A DNA stretch of 9,340 nt, taken from positions 6,330 through 15,669 of the forward strand of contig JAOZOT010000040.1 in the NCBI GenBank assembly GCA_029933115.1. Direction: 5' to 3'. Each line of letters starts with the position of its first letter. Position 1 is the stretch's first letter. Source of the DNA: Anaerolineae bacterium (GTDB lineage Bacteria > Chloroflexota > Anaerolineae > E26-bin7). Of the stretch, positions 1 through 5,481 are shown piece after piece. The translations under genes and the position numbers were made by a program. The notes beneath the pieces are model-generated. The model saw only the letters and a program-made list of their open reading frames with translations. It did not search any database and had not been told where the DNA came from.

Positions 1-43
1 GCGACTTCAGTCGCTTTCCATCATCCTGAACGGCTAAAGCCGT
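1..43. repeat. Two small CT..AG palindromes (REP-like)
   Basis: Two perfect inverted repeats with 6-bp arms and a 2-nt centre are visible. GCGACT-TC-AGTCGC lies at 1-14 and ACGGCT-AA-AGCCGT at 30-43. Both arms end in CT before the centre and start with AG after it, so they share a design although their sequences differ. Short palindromes of this kind recur in extragenic repeats of many bacteria; whether these belong to a genome-wide family cannot be told from one window. Positions 1-79 contain no gene I can support. Confidence 0.4.
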
Positions 44-79
44 CGCCACGAGCAAAAACGCCAGTGTCCAGTACATAAA

Positions 80-101
80 AAGGGGACCTTGTGGTCCCCT
101 T
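80..101 (-). terminator. Rho-independent terminator of the HNH gene
   Basis: A perfect 9-bp stem (AAGGGGACC / GGTCCCCTT) with a 4-nt loop lies 21 bp past the HNH stop codon. Read on the minus strand the stem runs into five T residues, as expected for an intrinsic terminator. On the plus strand the T tract is much poorer, so the terminator is assigned to minus-strand transcription. Confidence 0.8.
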
Positions 102-122
102 CGTTGCGCTATCTGCCTGCCG

Positions 123-635
123 CTACCACCCCGCTATGAACTTTTTCCACTCCCTATTGTATTTCAAGTAATGTCCAAAAAGGTAATCTCCTGTGGCTCT
201 GGGCTCGTAAGGGCGTCGCAGCAAGCTCATGTGAGCTTCTTGGAGCGTCTTGCCCCCTTTTCGGCGGTTGCAGGCCGGGCACGCACTCACCAGATTCTCC
301 CAACAGTACTGCCCCCCACGGTGACGAGGCACGACGTGGTCCACCGTCAACTGTCTGGTTTCCTGTCCGCAATACTGGCAGGTATAGTTGTCCCGCCGAA
401 AGATCTCCCGGCGGTTCAACTTTACCCGAGGGCGCGGGCGCTGGATCATGTAGCCCAATCTAATCACTGAAGGGCGGGGGTAGACGGCAGAGGGCGTCCG
501 GATATAACCACGCCCATTTTCTACCACCTCGGCCTTGCCGATGACGAGCAGCACCATGGCCCGCTTGGTCGTGCAGACGTTCAGAGGTTCGTAATTCAGA
601 TTGAGTACCAGAACCGGCAAGTCCAATTGCGACAT
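123..635 (-). CDS. HNH endonuclease family protein
   Basis: A predicted HNH nuclease of 170 aa. The C-terminal half carries the zinc-stabilised HNH fold: CQYC (C86, C89), the catalytic-type motif VDHVVPRHRGG (D99, H100, H105), then CPAC (C119, C122) followed by N123. The N-terminal 70 residues (LNLNYEPLNVC, GKAEVV, RPSVIRL) match the layout of the widespread bacterial HNH family of about 165-185 aa. These are usually single genes of unknown role, not restriction enzymes with a methylase partner; no methylase is nearby. A GTG at 644 would add three residues. The ATG at 635 is preferred because the promoter (-10 at 647-652) predicts transcription to start at about 640, downstream of that GTG. 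The gene is single and ends at its own terminator. The family call is firm; the substrate is unknown. Confidence 0.9.
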   Translation of the reverse strand: MSQLDLPVLVLNLNYEPLNVCTTKRAMVLLVIGKAEVVENGRGYIRTPSAVYPRPSVIRLGYMIQRPRPRVKLNRREIFRRDNYTCQYCGQETRQLTVDHVVPRHRGGQYCWENLVSACPACNRRKGGKTLQEAHMSLLRRPYEPRATGDYLFGHYLKYNREWKKFIAGW

Positions 636-646
636 AAGTTGCACCC

Positions 647-675
647 ATTATACCCCATCCTATCCCCTTTGTCAA
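647..675 (-). promoter_or_regulatory. Sigma70-type promoter of the HNH gene
   Basis: On the minus strand a perfect TTGACA (670-675) and a perfect TATAAT (647-652) are separated by 17 bp. The predicted start of transcription is at about 640, only about 5 nt before the ATG at 635, so the mRNA would be nearly leaderless. No SD can fit in that space. Confidence 0.85.
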
Positions 676-784
676 CTTGTTTTTCAGGGAATGGCTTGCG
701 CCGCGAAGCCCCCCGAAGAGGGAAGGTTGCCCCACTGCTCTGCCCACACAAAGTCTCCAGCTTTCCTTTTTCGCAAAAGTGGAG

Positions 785-790
785 TATAAT
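785..790 (+). promoter_or_regulatory. Probable -10 element of the chelatase gene
   Basis: TATAAT lies 33 bp before the chelatase ATG. The best -35 candidate at 17-bp spacing is TTTCCT (762-767), a poor match, so the promoter may be weak or activator-dependent. The roughly 25-30-nt leader ends in an AGGTG SD at 814-818 and is too short for a cobalamin riboswitch. Confidence 0.5.
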
Positions 791-822
791 TTCAGCACCA
801 CTCCATGATTCAAAGGTGAAAC

Positions 823-1974
823 ATGCGTCCCATTTTCCCTTTCTCGGCTATCGTCAACCAAGACAAGATGAAGATGGCTCTCATTCTCAACGCCATCAGC
901 CCTCAGATTGGTGGGGTGTTGATTCGCGGCGAGCGAGGGACGGCCAAGTCTACCGCCGCGCGCGCCCTGGCCGCCCTGCTCCCGGAGATTGACGTAGTGT
1001 CCGATTGCCCCTTCAATTGTGATCCCCTCCACCCCGAAACCCTCTGCGACAATTGCCGCGCTCGGGTAGAAGGAGGCGAGCCCCTGCCCGTAGCTCGGCG
1101 CAAGACCCGTTTTGTGGATTTGCCGGTCAGTGCCACCGAAGACCGGGTGGTGGGCACCCTGGACATCGAACTGGCCATCAAGAAAGGCGAACGGCACTTC
1201 CAGCCGGGGGTGCTGGCCGCAGCCAACCGAGGCCTGCTCTACGTTGATGAAGTCAACCTACTGGATGACCATGTGGTTGATTTGCTGCTGGACTCGGCAG
1301 CCATGGGCGTCAACGTAGTGGAACGAGAGGGCATCTCCTTTTCTCATCCGGCCCGCTTCATTCTGGTAGGCACGATGAATCCAGAGGAAGGCGAACTGCG
1401 CCCTCAACTTTTGGACCGTTTTGCTCTCTGTGTGGAAATCAAAGGCATCACCGACCCCCGAGCTCGCATGGACATCTTGGAACGTTGCATCGCTTTCGAG
1501 CGTGACCCCGAGAGCTTTGTTGAAGAATGGGAAGTCCACGACAAGCGCCTGTCGCAGGAGATTGCCCGCGCCCGCGTCCTTCTGCCCGATGTGACTTACG
1601 ATGAAACCGACCTCTACGCCATCGCCGAGCTCTCGGCCGGTTTGCAAGTAGATGGTCACCGTAGCGACATTGTCATCCTCAAAACAGCTCTGGCTCACGC
1701 TGCTTACGCCGGGCGCGACCGCATTAACAAAGAAGATATTCTGATAGCAGCCAGCCTGGCCCTGCCCCATCGTCTGAAGAAGCAGCCCTTCCAAGAGACA
1801 GAACTGCGTTTTCAGGAACTTGAGGAAAAGTTGGCAGAAGCACGCGCTGAATTGAGCGAAGACCAGAAAGCGGAGCCTGTCCCCGTGAGCCAGGCCTCCG
1901 TCTCGCCGGTAAAAAAAAAGAGCCTAGCGACGAGGCAGAAGCTTCCGGCGAAATCTCCTACGGGGCTCCTCTGA
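823..1974 (+). CDS. chlI: Chelatase AAA+ ATPase subunit (ChlI/BchI-like), zero-frame product
   Basis: The 383-aa zero-frame product is an AAA+ ATPase of the magnesium/cobalt chelatase family. These ATPases drive metal insertion into tetrapyrroles together with a VWA subunit and a large catalytic subunit (ChlH or CobN). Visible motifs: Walker A GERGTAKST (36-44), a Cys cluster (C62, C66, C75, C78), Walker B LLYVDEVN with D142/E143, sensor-1 N186, RPQLLDRF (193-200) with a candidate arginine finger, and sensor-2 R280 in the helical lid. A charged helix (about 324-345) and a Pro/Ser linker follow. Start: ATG with SD AGGTG, spacing 4. Stand-alone ChlI proteins are about 340-350 aa, so this product is a complete ChlI plus a short tail. 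The last 17 residues after the A9 run are basic and look like non-conserved read-on to the stop. Confidence 0.88.
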   Translation: MRPIFPFSAIVNQDKMKMALILNAISPQIGGVLIRGERGTAKSTAARALAALLPEIDVVSDCPFNCDPLHPETLCDNCRARVEGGEPLPVARRKTRFVDLPVSATEDRVVGTLDIELAIKKGERHFQPGVLAAANRGLLYVDEVNLLDDHVVDLLLDSAAMGVNVVEREGISFSHPARFILVGTMNPEEGELRPQLLDRFALCVEIKGITDPRARMDILERCIAFERDPESFVEEWEVHDKRLSQEIARARVLLPDVTYDETDLYAIAELSAGLQVDGHRSDIVILKTALAHAAYAGRDRINKEDILIAASLALPHRLKKQPFQETELRFQELEEKLAEARAELSEDQKAEPVPVSQASVSPVKKKSLATRQKLPAKSPTGLL

Positions 1975-2867
1975 AAGGACACGAAGCTGTGCCCTTGGGC
2001 CAGCCTCGCACGAGCGAAGCTGAGATGCCGGTGGACATCGGCGAGGTCTTTAAACCCAGGCGGCTGGAGACTCCCCTGGACAAATTGACCCGACGCACCG
2101 CCGGCAAGCGCAGCTTCACCCGAACCGAACGCAAGCGAGGGCGCTACATTCGGAGCCGCCCCGCCCGGGGCAAGCTCAACGACATCGCCTTCGACGCCAC
2201 CATCCGTCAGGCGGCCCCCTATCAAATCCGCCGCCAGCGCAATGATGAGGTAGCTTTTGCTATCACTTCCTATGACTTGCAGCGCAAGGTCCGCGTGCGC
2301 CGGGCGGCCAACCTCGTCCTTTTCGTGGTGGATGCTAGTTGGTCCATGGCTGCCTCTGAGCGGATGGTAGCCACCAAGGGAGCCATCATGTCCCTGCTGA
2401 TGGATGCCTACCAGCGGCGCGATCAGGTAGGGTTGATCATCTTCCAGAAGGAAGAGGCACGGCTTGTCCTGCCACCCACCTCCAGCGTCGAACTGGCCCA
2501 GAAGGCCCTCAAAGACATCCCCGTCGGTGGCAAAACCCCCCTCTCCAGCGGATTACTCCTTGCCTATCGAGTGCTCCAGAAAGAGATGCATCTCAACCCC
2601 GAAGTCATGCCCCTCATGATCCTCCTGACCGATGGGGCAGGTAACGTCTCCCTGACCGACATGCCTGCTTACGAAGAGGCCATCAAAGTGGCCGAACTGA
2701 TCCGACAGAGCAACGTGCGCTCCGTAGTCATCAACATGGAGCACATTCCCTTTGACCGGGGACTGGCGCAAGGGCTGGCCGAGGCGCTGGGAGGCCCTTG
2801 CTACACTCTGCGGGAACTCAGGGCTCAGGAGCTTTATCGAACAGTGCGGGATGAACTGGAGGGTTGA
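823..2867 (+). CDS. chlD: Full-length ChlI-ChlD fusion made by -1 frameshift (about 681 aa)
   Basis: If ribosomes or RNA polymerase slip by -1 at the A9 run, the ATPase half continues without a stop into the VWA half, giving about 681 aa, the size of ordinary ChlD-type subunits. The predicted order is AAA+ domain (1-320), charged helix and Pro-rich linker, an acidic stretch just after the slip (EPSDEAEASGE), a basic segment, then the VWA domain (about 497-680). An acidic, proline-rich linker is typical of ChlD. The -1 frame is open from 1851 to 2867, so the junction must lie within the 124-nt overlap with the zero frame, where the A9 run sits. Frameshifting in chlD genes that yields both small and medium subunits has been reported in B12 producers; applying it here is inference. 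Whether the partner is ChlH (Mg) or CobN (Co) cannot be seen. A homopolymer error in the assembly would give the same picture. Confidence 0.62.
1911..1920 (+). other. Slippery site (A9G) for -1 frameshifting
   Basis: Nine A followed by G. In the zero frame the last seven bases read A_AAA_AAG (1914-1920), identical to the E. coli dnaX -1 slippery heptamer. The -1 codons that follow (from GAG at 1920) stay open to 2867. Possible helpers are weak: a 4-bp stem GCCT/AGGC (1922-1925 with 1933-1936), and CGCCGG (1904-1909), which is complementary to CCGGCG (1945-1950) and would enclose the site. No convincing internal SD lies 10-14 nt upstream. A run of nine A could also allow transcriptional slippage. 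Confidence 0.65.
1989..2867 (+). CDS. chlD: VWA-domain half of ChlD-like chelatase subunit
   Basis: This frame encodes the integrin-I/von Willebrand A part of a ChlD-like subunit. The metal-ion-dependent adhesion site is complete: DASWS (residues 115-119 counted from the GTG), T183 in GGKTPLSSG and D215 in LLTDGAGN. Before it lies a segment rich in Arg and Lys (about 22-106), including RGKLNDIAFDATIRQAAP, typical of the region joining linker and VWA domain in ChlD. A GTG at 1989 has an SD-like AAAGGA (1974-1979) with 9-nt spacing, so separate reinitiation after the ATPase stop at 1972-1974 is possible. In that case the cell would make a VWA-only protein of 292 aa. The alternative, a -1 shift upstream, is preferred because coding-like sequence in this frame continues back past the GTG to the A9 run. 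Confidence 0.85.
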   Translation: MPLGQPRTSEAEMPVDIGEVFKPRRLETPLDKLTRRTAGKRSFTRTERKRGRYIRSRPARGKLNDIAFDATIRQAAPYQIRRQRNDEVAFAITSYDLQRKVRVRRAANLVLFVVDASWSMAASERMVATKGAIMSLLMDAYQRRDQVGLIIFQKEEARLVLPPTSSVELAQKALKDIPVGGKTPLSSGLLLAYRVLQKEMHLNPEVMPLMILLTDGAGNVSLTDMPAYEEAIKVAELIRQSNVRSVVINMEHIPFDRGLAQGLAEALGGPCYTLRELRAQELYRTVRDELEG

Positions 2868-2888
2868 GAACGCGGCAGACCGGCTTCC

Positions 2889-3215
2889 CTACCTCCCGAA
2901 CAAGCGCTCTTCCACCTCACTGGGCTGCAGGCCGACAACAGAAATCATCTTTTGCTGGGAGGTCCGACCGGCCACGATTTCTATCTGGCTCTTCCGTATC
3001 TTCAGCCGCTCGGCCAGCAATTCTATGAGAGCCTTATTGGCCGCGCCCTCGACCGGCGGGGCCGTCACCCGCACTTTGAGAGCGTTGCCGGTAACGCCCT
3101 CGACCTCGTTTTTGCCGGCACGCGGGATGACGCGCACCGGAAAAGCAGCACCCCTCTCAGCCTCGGTGATCTGGAATTTACGGGGCTTTCTGACTTTTGA
3201 CTTATCGGCACTCAT
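2889..3215 (-). CDS. DUF167 / YggU family protein
   Basis: A 108-aa protein of the DUF167 (YggU) family, small alpha/beta proteins of unknown function found across life. The family core is clear: VRVIPRAGKNEVEG (about 27-40), LKVRVTAPPVEGAANKAL (about 46-63), then LKIRKSQIEIVAGRTSQQK. The length is normal for the family (about 70-110 aa), with a charged N-terminal extension of about 20 residues. Start: ATG preceded by AAGGAGGT (3225-3232), spacing 9. It is the last gene of the pgeF-yggT-yggU operon, 40 bp after yggT. It faces the chelatase gene tail to tail with 21 bp between stops and no visible terminator in that gap. Confidence 0.9.
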   Translation of the reverse strand: MSADKSKVRKPRKFQITEAERGAAFPVRVIPRAGKNEVEGVTGNALKVRVTAPPVEGAANKALIELLAERLKIRKSQIEIVAGRTSQQKMISVVGLQPSEVEERLFGR

Positions 3216-3255
3216 AGGCTAATTACCTCCTTAGAAGTGCATGTGGTGCGATGCT

Positions 3256-3519
3256 CTACAGACCGCTCAAGATGAGAGCCCGGATGATTTGTCGAATGAT
3301 GTCTATAAGGATCAGGGCCACTATGGGACTGATGTCTATCATACCCAAAGAGGGGATGACATCGCGCAGGGGGCTCAAAATAGGCTCGGTGATCTGGTAG
3401 AGAAAAGCGACAACAGGGTGGTATGGATCAACGCGAAACCACGAGAGCAACACTCGGGCCAGAATGGCCAGCTCGAGCAAGGTGAAAAGAACGTTAACAA
3501 AGGTGTAGAGCCAGAACAT
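3256..3519 (-). CDS. YggT/YlmG family membrane protein
   Basis: An 87-aa membrane protein with two predicted helices (about residues 4-26 and 62-84). Between them is the family signature: LLSWFRVDPYHPVVAFLYQ followed by TEPILSPLRDVIP. YggT/YlmG proteins are linked to membrane organisation and division in several bacteria and in chloroplasts, but their biochemical role is not settled. In Gram-positive bacteria the gene lies in the ylmD-ylmE-ylmF(sepF)-ylmG cluster; here it directly follows the YlmD homologue and ylmE and sepF are absent. Start: ATG with AGGAGG (3531-3536), spacing 11; the SD lies inside the end of pgeF, whose stop is only 6 nt upstream, so translational coupling is likely. Confidence 0.92.
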   Translation of the reverse strand: MFWLYTFVNVLFTLLELAILARVLLSWFRVDPYHPVVAFLYQITEPILSPLRDVIPSLGMIDISPIVALILIDIIRQIIRALILSGL

Positions 3520-3525
3520 CCTGAT

Positions 3526-4323
3526 TCAATCCTCCTCCCCCAAGGTCAACCCTATTACTACTGCAAAGCGCCCTGTGAGGCCGTTGTCGGCCCGATGAGA
3601 GAAGAACTCGTCGTTGTGGCAAGCGGTGCATAGGCCCGACACTTCCACCTGATGGACGCCCATAGCAGCCAACTGGAGCCGATTGGCTTCCCATAAATCA
3701 AAGTGGCAGGAACCATCCCCTTGCCGGCAGAGCAGTTGAGGTTGAGAGGGAAAAACCTTGTTGACCAATTCTGCCACATCCCCACCGATTTGATAACAGC
3801 AAGGGCCGATGGACGGGCCAATGCAGGCAATGAGATCGGCCGGGCGGCTACCGTAGACCTCCACCATTGCTTCGACCGTTTTCTGGACGGCTCTACCGAG
3901 AGTGCCCTTCCACCCGGCGTGGGCCAGGCCGACAGCCCGCTGAACGGGATCGTAGAAGAGAATGGGCACACAATCGGCGAAACGGAGCATGAGGAACACG
4001 CCGGGAGTGTTGGTGACCAGAGCGTCAGTCTGGAGAGCAACGCGGCCCCGGTCTTTGGGTCCGACCACAGCCACGTTGGCACTGTGCACCTGGTAGGCCG
4101 TGGCGATGTCGGCCCGGCGGATGCCCAGAGCCCGACAGATAAGGTCATGGTTAGCATCCACGGCTTCCTGGTCGTCGCCCACCGAACTGCCCACGTTCAG
4201 CCAATGATAAGGAGGGTGGCTAATCCCACCCAGCCGGGTAAAGACGCCGTGGATGATCTCTCCACAGGCTGCCAGGCTATGGAAGCGATAGTAGAGAAGA
4301 CCGTTGCTTTCCTCTCGCCGCAA
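3526..4323 (-). CDS. pgeF: Laccase-domain purine nucleoside phosphorylase (PgeF/YlmD/YfiH family)
   Basis: A 265-aa protein of the 'multicopper polyphenol oxidoreductase' family, whose tested members act on purine nucleosides (phosphorolysis of adenosine, inosine and methylthioadenosine; adenosine deamination); E. coli YfiH has been linked to cell-wall precursor editing. Zinc ligands are in place: H80 (YQVHSANV), C118 (RFADCVPI) and H135 (GLAHAGWKG). GPSIGPCCYQIG (169-180) and CTACHNDEFFSHRADNG (232-248) are also family motifs. Start: TTG at 4321-4323, supported by GGAAGGAG (4333-4340) at 9-nt spacing. No ATG fits without losing conserved sequence. It is the first gene of an operon with yggT and yggU. 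The family call is firm; the substrate is inferred. Confidence 0.92.
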   Translation of the reverse strand: MRREESNGLLYYRFHSLAACGEIIHGVFTRLGGISHPPYHWLNVGSSVGDDQEAVDANHDLICRALGIRRADIATAYQVHSANVAVVGPKDRGRVALQTDALVTNTPGVFLMLRFADCVPILFYDPVQRAVGLAHAGWKGTLGRAVQKTVEAMVEVYGSRPADLIACIGPSIGPCCYQIGGDVAELVNKVFPSQPQLLCRQGDGSCHFDLWEANRLQLAAMGVHQVEVSGLCTACHNDEFFSHRADNGLTGRFAVVIGLTLGEED

Positions 4324-4352
4324 GGCCCAGATCTCCTTCCAAGTTGACTATA

Positions 4353-4381
4353 AGTGTAGCACAGAAAGGGAGGAAAGGCAA
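4353..4381 (-). promoter_or_regulatory. Probable promoter of the pgeF-yggT-yggU operon
   Basis: On the minus strand TTGCCT (4376-4381) lies 17 bp from TACACT (4353-4358), which carries a TGn extension (TGC, 4359-4361). Transcription would start near 4346, about 24 nt before the TTG start codon and just ahead of its SD. Confidence 0.5.
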
Positions 4382-4421
4382 GCTCACCCAAACTCCGAAG
4401 CCAAGGCCTCCGCAACTACAA

Positions 4422-4447
4422 ACCGCCCTGCATAGTAGCGGGGCGGT
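4422..4447 (-). terminator. Hairpin terminator after the C39-like gene
   Basis: ACCGCCC (4422-4428) and GGGCGGT (4441-4447) form a perfect 7-bp stem 21 bp past the stop codon of the C39-like gene. The stem can extend inward by two pairs across one mismatch on the minus strand. The following minus-strand sequence TTTGTAGTT is only a weak T tract, so termination may be partial. Confidence 0.5.
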
Positions 4448-4468
4448 CTGCAGAACTCTATCAGCCTA

Positions 4469-4924
4469 CTATTTCGAGATAGTCGCTGCCAGGCAGTCGA
4501 ACTCTTCCCAGGCCAGCAAAAAGCCATCTACAGTGAGACGAGTGGGGCCACTGTCCAGCGCGGGATCATGCAATACCACATCAGTTGAGGTGACAGCAGT
4601 CAACACCAACGCGTGGAAACCACTGAAATCAGCCCAGGGTAACAAATCGGCCCGCACGAAGACAATGGGGAACAGACCACTCTCCAAATCAAGCTGTAAT
4701 TCGTCGAGTGAGGATGGCCCAAATTGCACCCGGTAGCCCAGCCCACTCAGGCGTGTCACCCGGCCGGCCGGTGTGCCAAACTCGTAGCTGCCCAGGATGG
4801 CAGCCAGTTGCGCTTCAGTGCGTTCGTCGCCCAGTGCGGCCAATACCATCCGGGCACAGGCCTGCAGACAGGCACCCGGACTACTCTGCCGGTAGTGTGG
4901 CACCGGTGTAGAGGCGACGGGCAT
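4469..4924 (-). CDS. Stand-alone C39-like cysteine peptidase domain protein
   Basis: A 151-aa protein with a papain-like C39 fold: Q13 and C19 in HYRQSSPGACLQAC, H104 in SGFHALVL and D120 in VVLHDPALD have the order and spacing of the C39 Cys-His-Asp triad. There is no signal peptide, membrane segment or ABC-transporter part, so it is a cytoplasmic single-domain protein, unlike bacteriocin exporters that carry C39 at their N-terminus. The usual CG after the catalytic position is CL here, so activity is not assured. The ATG at 4924 lies inside the previous gene (44-nt overlap). The overlap is probably real because C19 is near the start, and AAAGGA (4933-4938) lies 8 nt ahead. It appears coupled to the 121-aa gene, which may be its substrate or inhibitor; that is inference. 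Confidence 0.75.
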   Translation of the reverse strand: MPVASTPVPHYRQSSPGACLQACARMVLAALGDERTEAQLAAILGSYEFGTPAGRVTRLSGLGYRVQFGPSSLDELQLDLESGLFPIVFVRADLLPWADFSGFHALVLTAVTSTDVVLHDPALDSGPTRLTVDGFLLAWEEFDCLAATISK

Positions 4925-5246
4925 GTTGGATGATCCTTTCTTGCGCGGCAGGGCTGATCAGCAAATCTCCAGTACGAGCGTCCACATCTACCGTACCCAC
5001 CTGTCCCAGATCGCCCAGGTCTGGCAACGAAAGCACGACAGGCACACGCCAGACAATCTGTTCACCGGCGATGGCTAACTCGGGGTCACGCGCAATCAGT
5101 CCGGTGCCCAGTTCTGCCACGACCTGACAGTTTACCTGACGTCGGGCATCCTCAGCAGTCACGTTCAGCGTGACAACCACGTGAAAACTCAGATGAATGG
5201 GGGCTGTTTTTGGAATGGATTCTGGATCCACAAATACGGTCGTCAT
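4881..5246 (-). CDS. Conserved hypothetical protein (121 aa) paired with the C39-like peptidase
   Basis: I do not recognise this family. From the ATG at 5246 it has 121 aa, no signal peptide and no membrane helix. The middle (FHVVVTLNVTAEDARRQVNC, then WRVPVVLSLPDLG) looks like alternating beta strands, followed by GTVDVDARTGDLLISPAAQE and a C-terminal helix. An upstream ATG at 5321 would give 146 aa, but it lies at the promoter and its extra codons run through the palindromic region. The chosen start has GGGAG (5254-5258) with 7-nt spacing. Its last 44 nt overlap the start of the C39-like gene in another frame. Small first gene, overlapping second gene and a palindromic promoter are the layout of toxin-antitoxin or immunity pairs; nothing in the protein itself proves that role. 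Confidence 0.72.
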   Translation of the reverse strand: MTTVFVDPESIPKTAPIHLSFHVVVTLNVTAEDARRQVNCQVVAELGTGLIARDPELAIAGEQIVWRVPVVLSLPDLGDLGQVGTVDVDARTGDLLISPAAQERIIQHARRLYTGATLPAE

Positions 5247-5282
5247 CCTTGGACTCCCACCGATCGCTCTAGCAGCAGTTGA

Positions 5283-5316
5283 ATGCGTCACACGACGCAT
5301 ACTATGGTTATAGTAT
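5283..5316. promoter_or_regulatory. Two overlapping perfect palindromes (operator candidates)
   Basis: ATGCGTC-acac-GACGCAT (5283-5300) and ATACTAT-ggtt-ATAGTAT (5299-5316) each have 7-bp perfect arms and a 4-bp spacer, and share two bases. The second covers most of the -10 element; the first lies just downstream of the predicted transcription start (about 5305). This is where a repressor would bind. The first could also form a hairpin at the 5' end of the mRNA that protects it from decay. Confidence 0.65.
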
Positions 5317-5340
5317 ACCACCCTTTCCCGGTCGGGTCAA
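5312..5340 (-). promoter_or_regulatory. Sigma70-type promoter of the 121-aa/C39 gene pair
   Basis: Minus strand: TTGACC (5335-5340), 17-bp spacer, TATACT (5312-5317). The predicted start is near 5305, leaving a leader of about 58 nt before the ATG at 5246. The -10 element lies in one arm of a perfect palindrome. Confidence 0.8.
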
Positions 5341-5377
5341 AACACTCGGCGCGTATGAGAGGGGTGAGACTACAGCC

Positions 5378-5464
5378 CTACTTGTAGTCTGCCAGATGAC
5401 GCACGGTACCGATGATTTCCTGGGCTGAAAGTGAGTGCAGCAGATTCAGCGTGCGCCGCACCAT
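5378..5464 (-). CDS. Small ORF (28 aa), probably remnant of a duplicated 121-aa gene
   Basis: An ATG ORF of 28 codons with a strong SD (AAGGAG, about 9 nt spacing). It sits 17 bp from promoter-repeat copy B, much as the 121-aa gene sits 13 bp from copy A. Its second half, LLHSLSAQEIIGTVRHL, aligns with LLISPAAQERIIQHARRL near the C-terminus of the 121-aa protein: about half the residues match with one single-residue gap, and the codons for AQE, II and R line up. The simplest reading is a duplicate of the cassette reduced to promoter, start site and last codons by an internal deletion. The overlapping C39 start is not kept. It could still be expressed as a small protein, since signals for translation are intact. 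Confidence 0.45.
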   Translation of the reverse strand: MVRRTLNLLHSLSAQEIIGTVRHLADYK

Positions 5465-5481
5465 TTCGTTTATCTCCTTCG

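Larger units (their letters stand above)
5260..5341. repeat. Promoter-region repeat, copy A
   Basis: An 82-bp segment covering the leader and promoter of the 121-aa gene. It recurs in the same orientation at 5482-5562. By hand alignment with one single-base gap, about 60 of 81 positions match. Identity is highest at CAGCA.TTGAAT.CGTCA and GGTCGGGTCAA (the -35 end). Similarity stops sharply on both sides. Confidence 0.8.

Noticed and set aside
1..76. Minus-strand ORF running off the left edge, beginning with a hydrophobic stretch like a signal peptide (MYWTLAFLLVATALA).
   Set aside because: Its ATG lies directly after the terminator T tract, it has no SD, and it would read through both palindromes. 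The plus frame open to 78 has no start and no recognisable protein features.
790..822. Cobalamin riboswitch ahead of the chelatase gene.
   Set aside because: The leader is only about 30 nt and shows no B12-box-like sequence.
460..1197. 245-codon minus-strand ORF opposite the chelatase gene.
   Set aside because: It is antisense to well-supported AAA+ motifs, has no family features and is a by-product of GC-rich coding sequence.
1911..1919. The frame break explained as a plain sequencing or assembly error in the A run.
   Set aside because: Not excluded, but not the first choice: the site is the exact slippery heptamer in the right phase, the direction is -1 and the zero-frame product is a complete ChlI-like subunit. 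Raw reads would decide.
3703..4347. 214-codon plus-strand ORF opposite pgeF.
   Set aside because: The minus strand here encodes all conserved PgeF motifs; the plus ORF has no SD or recognisable motif.
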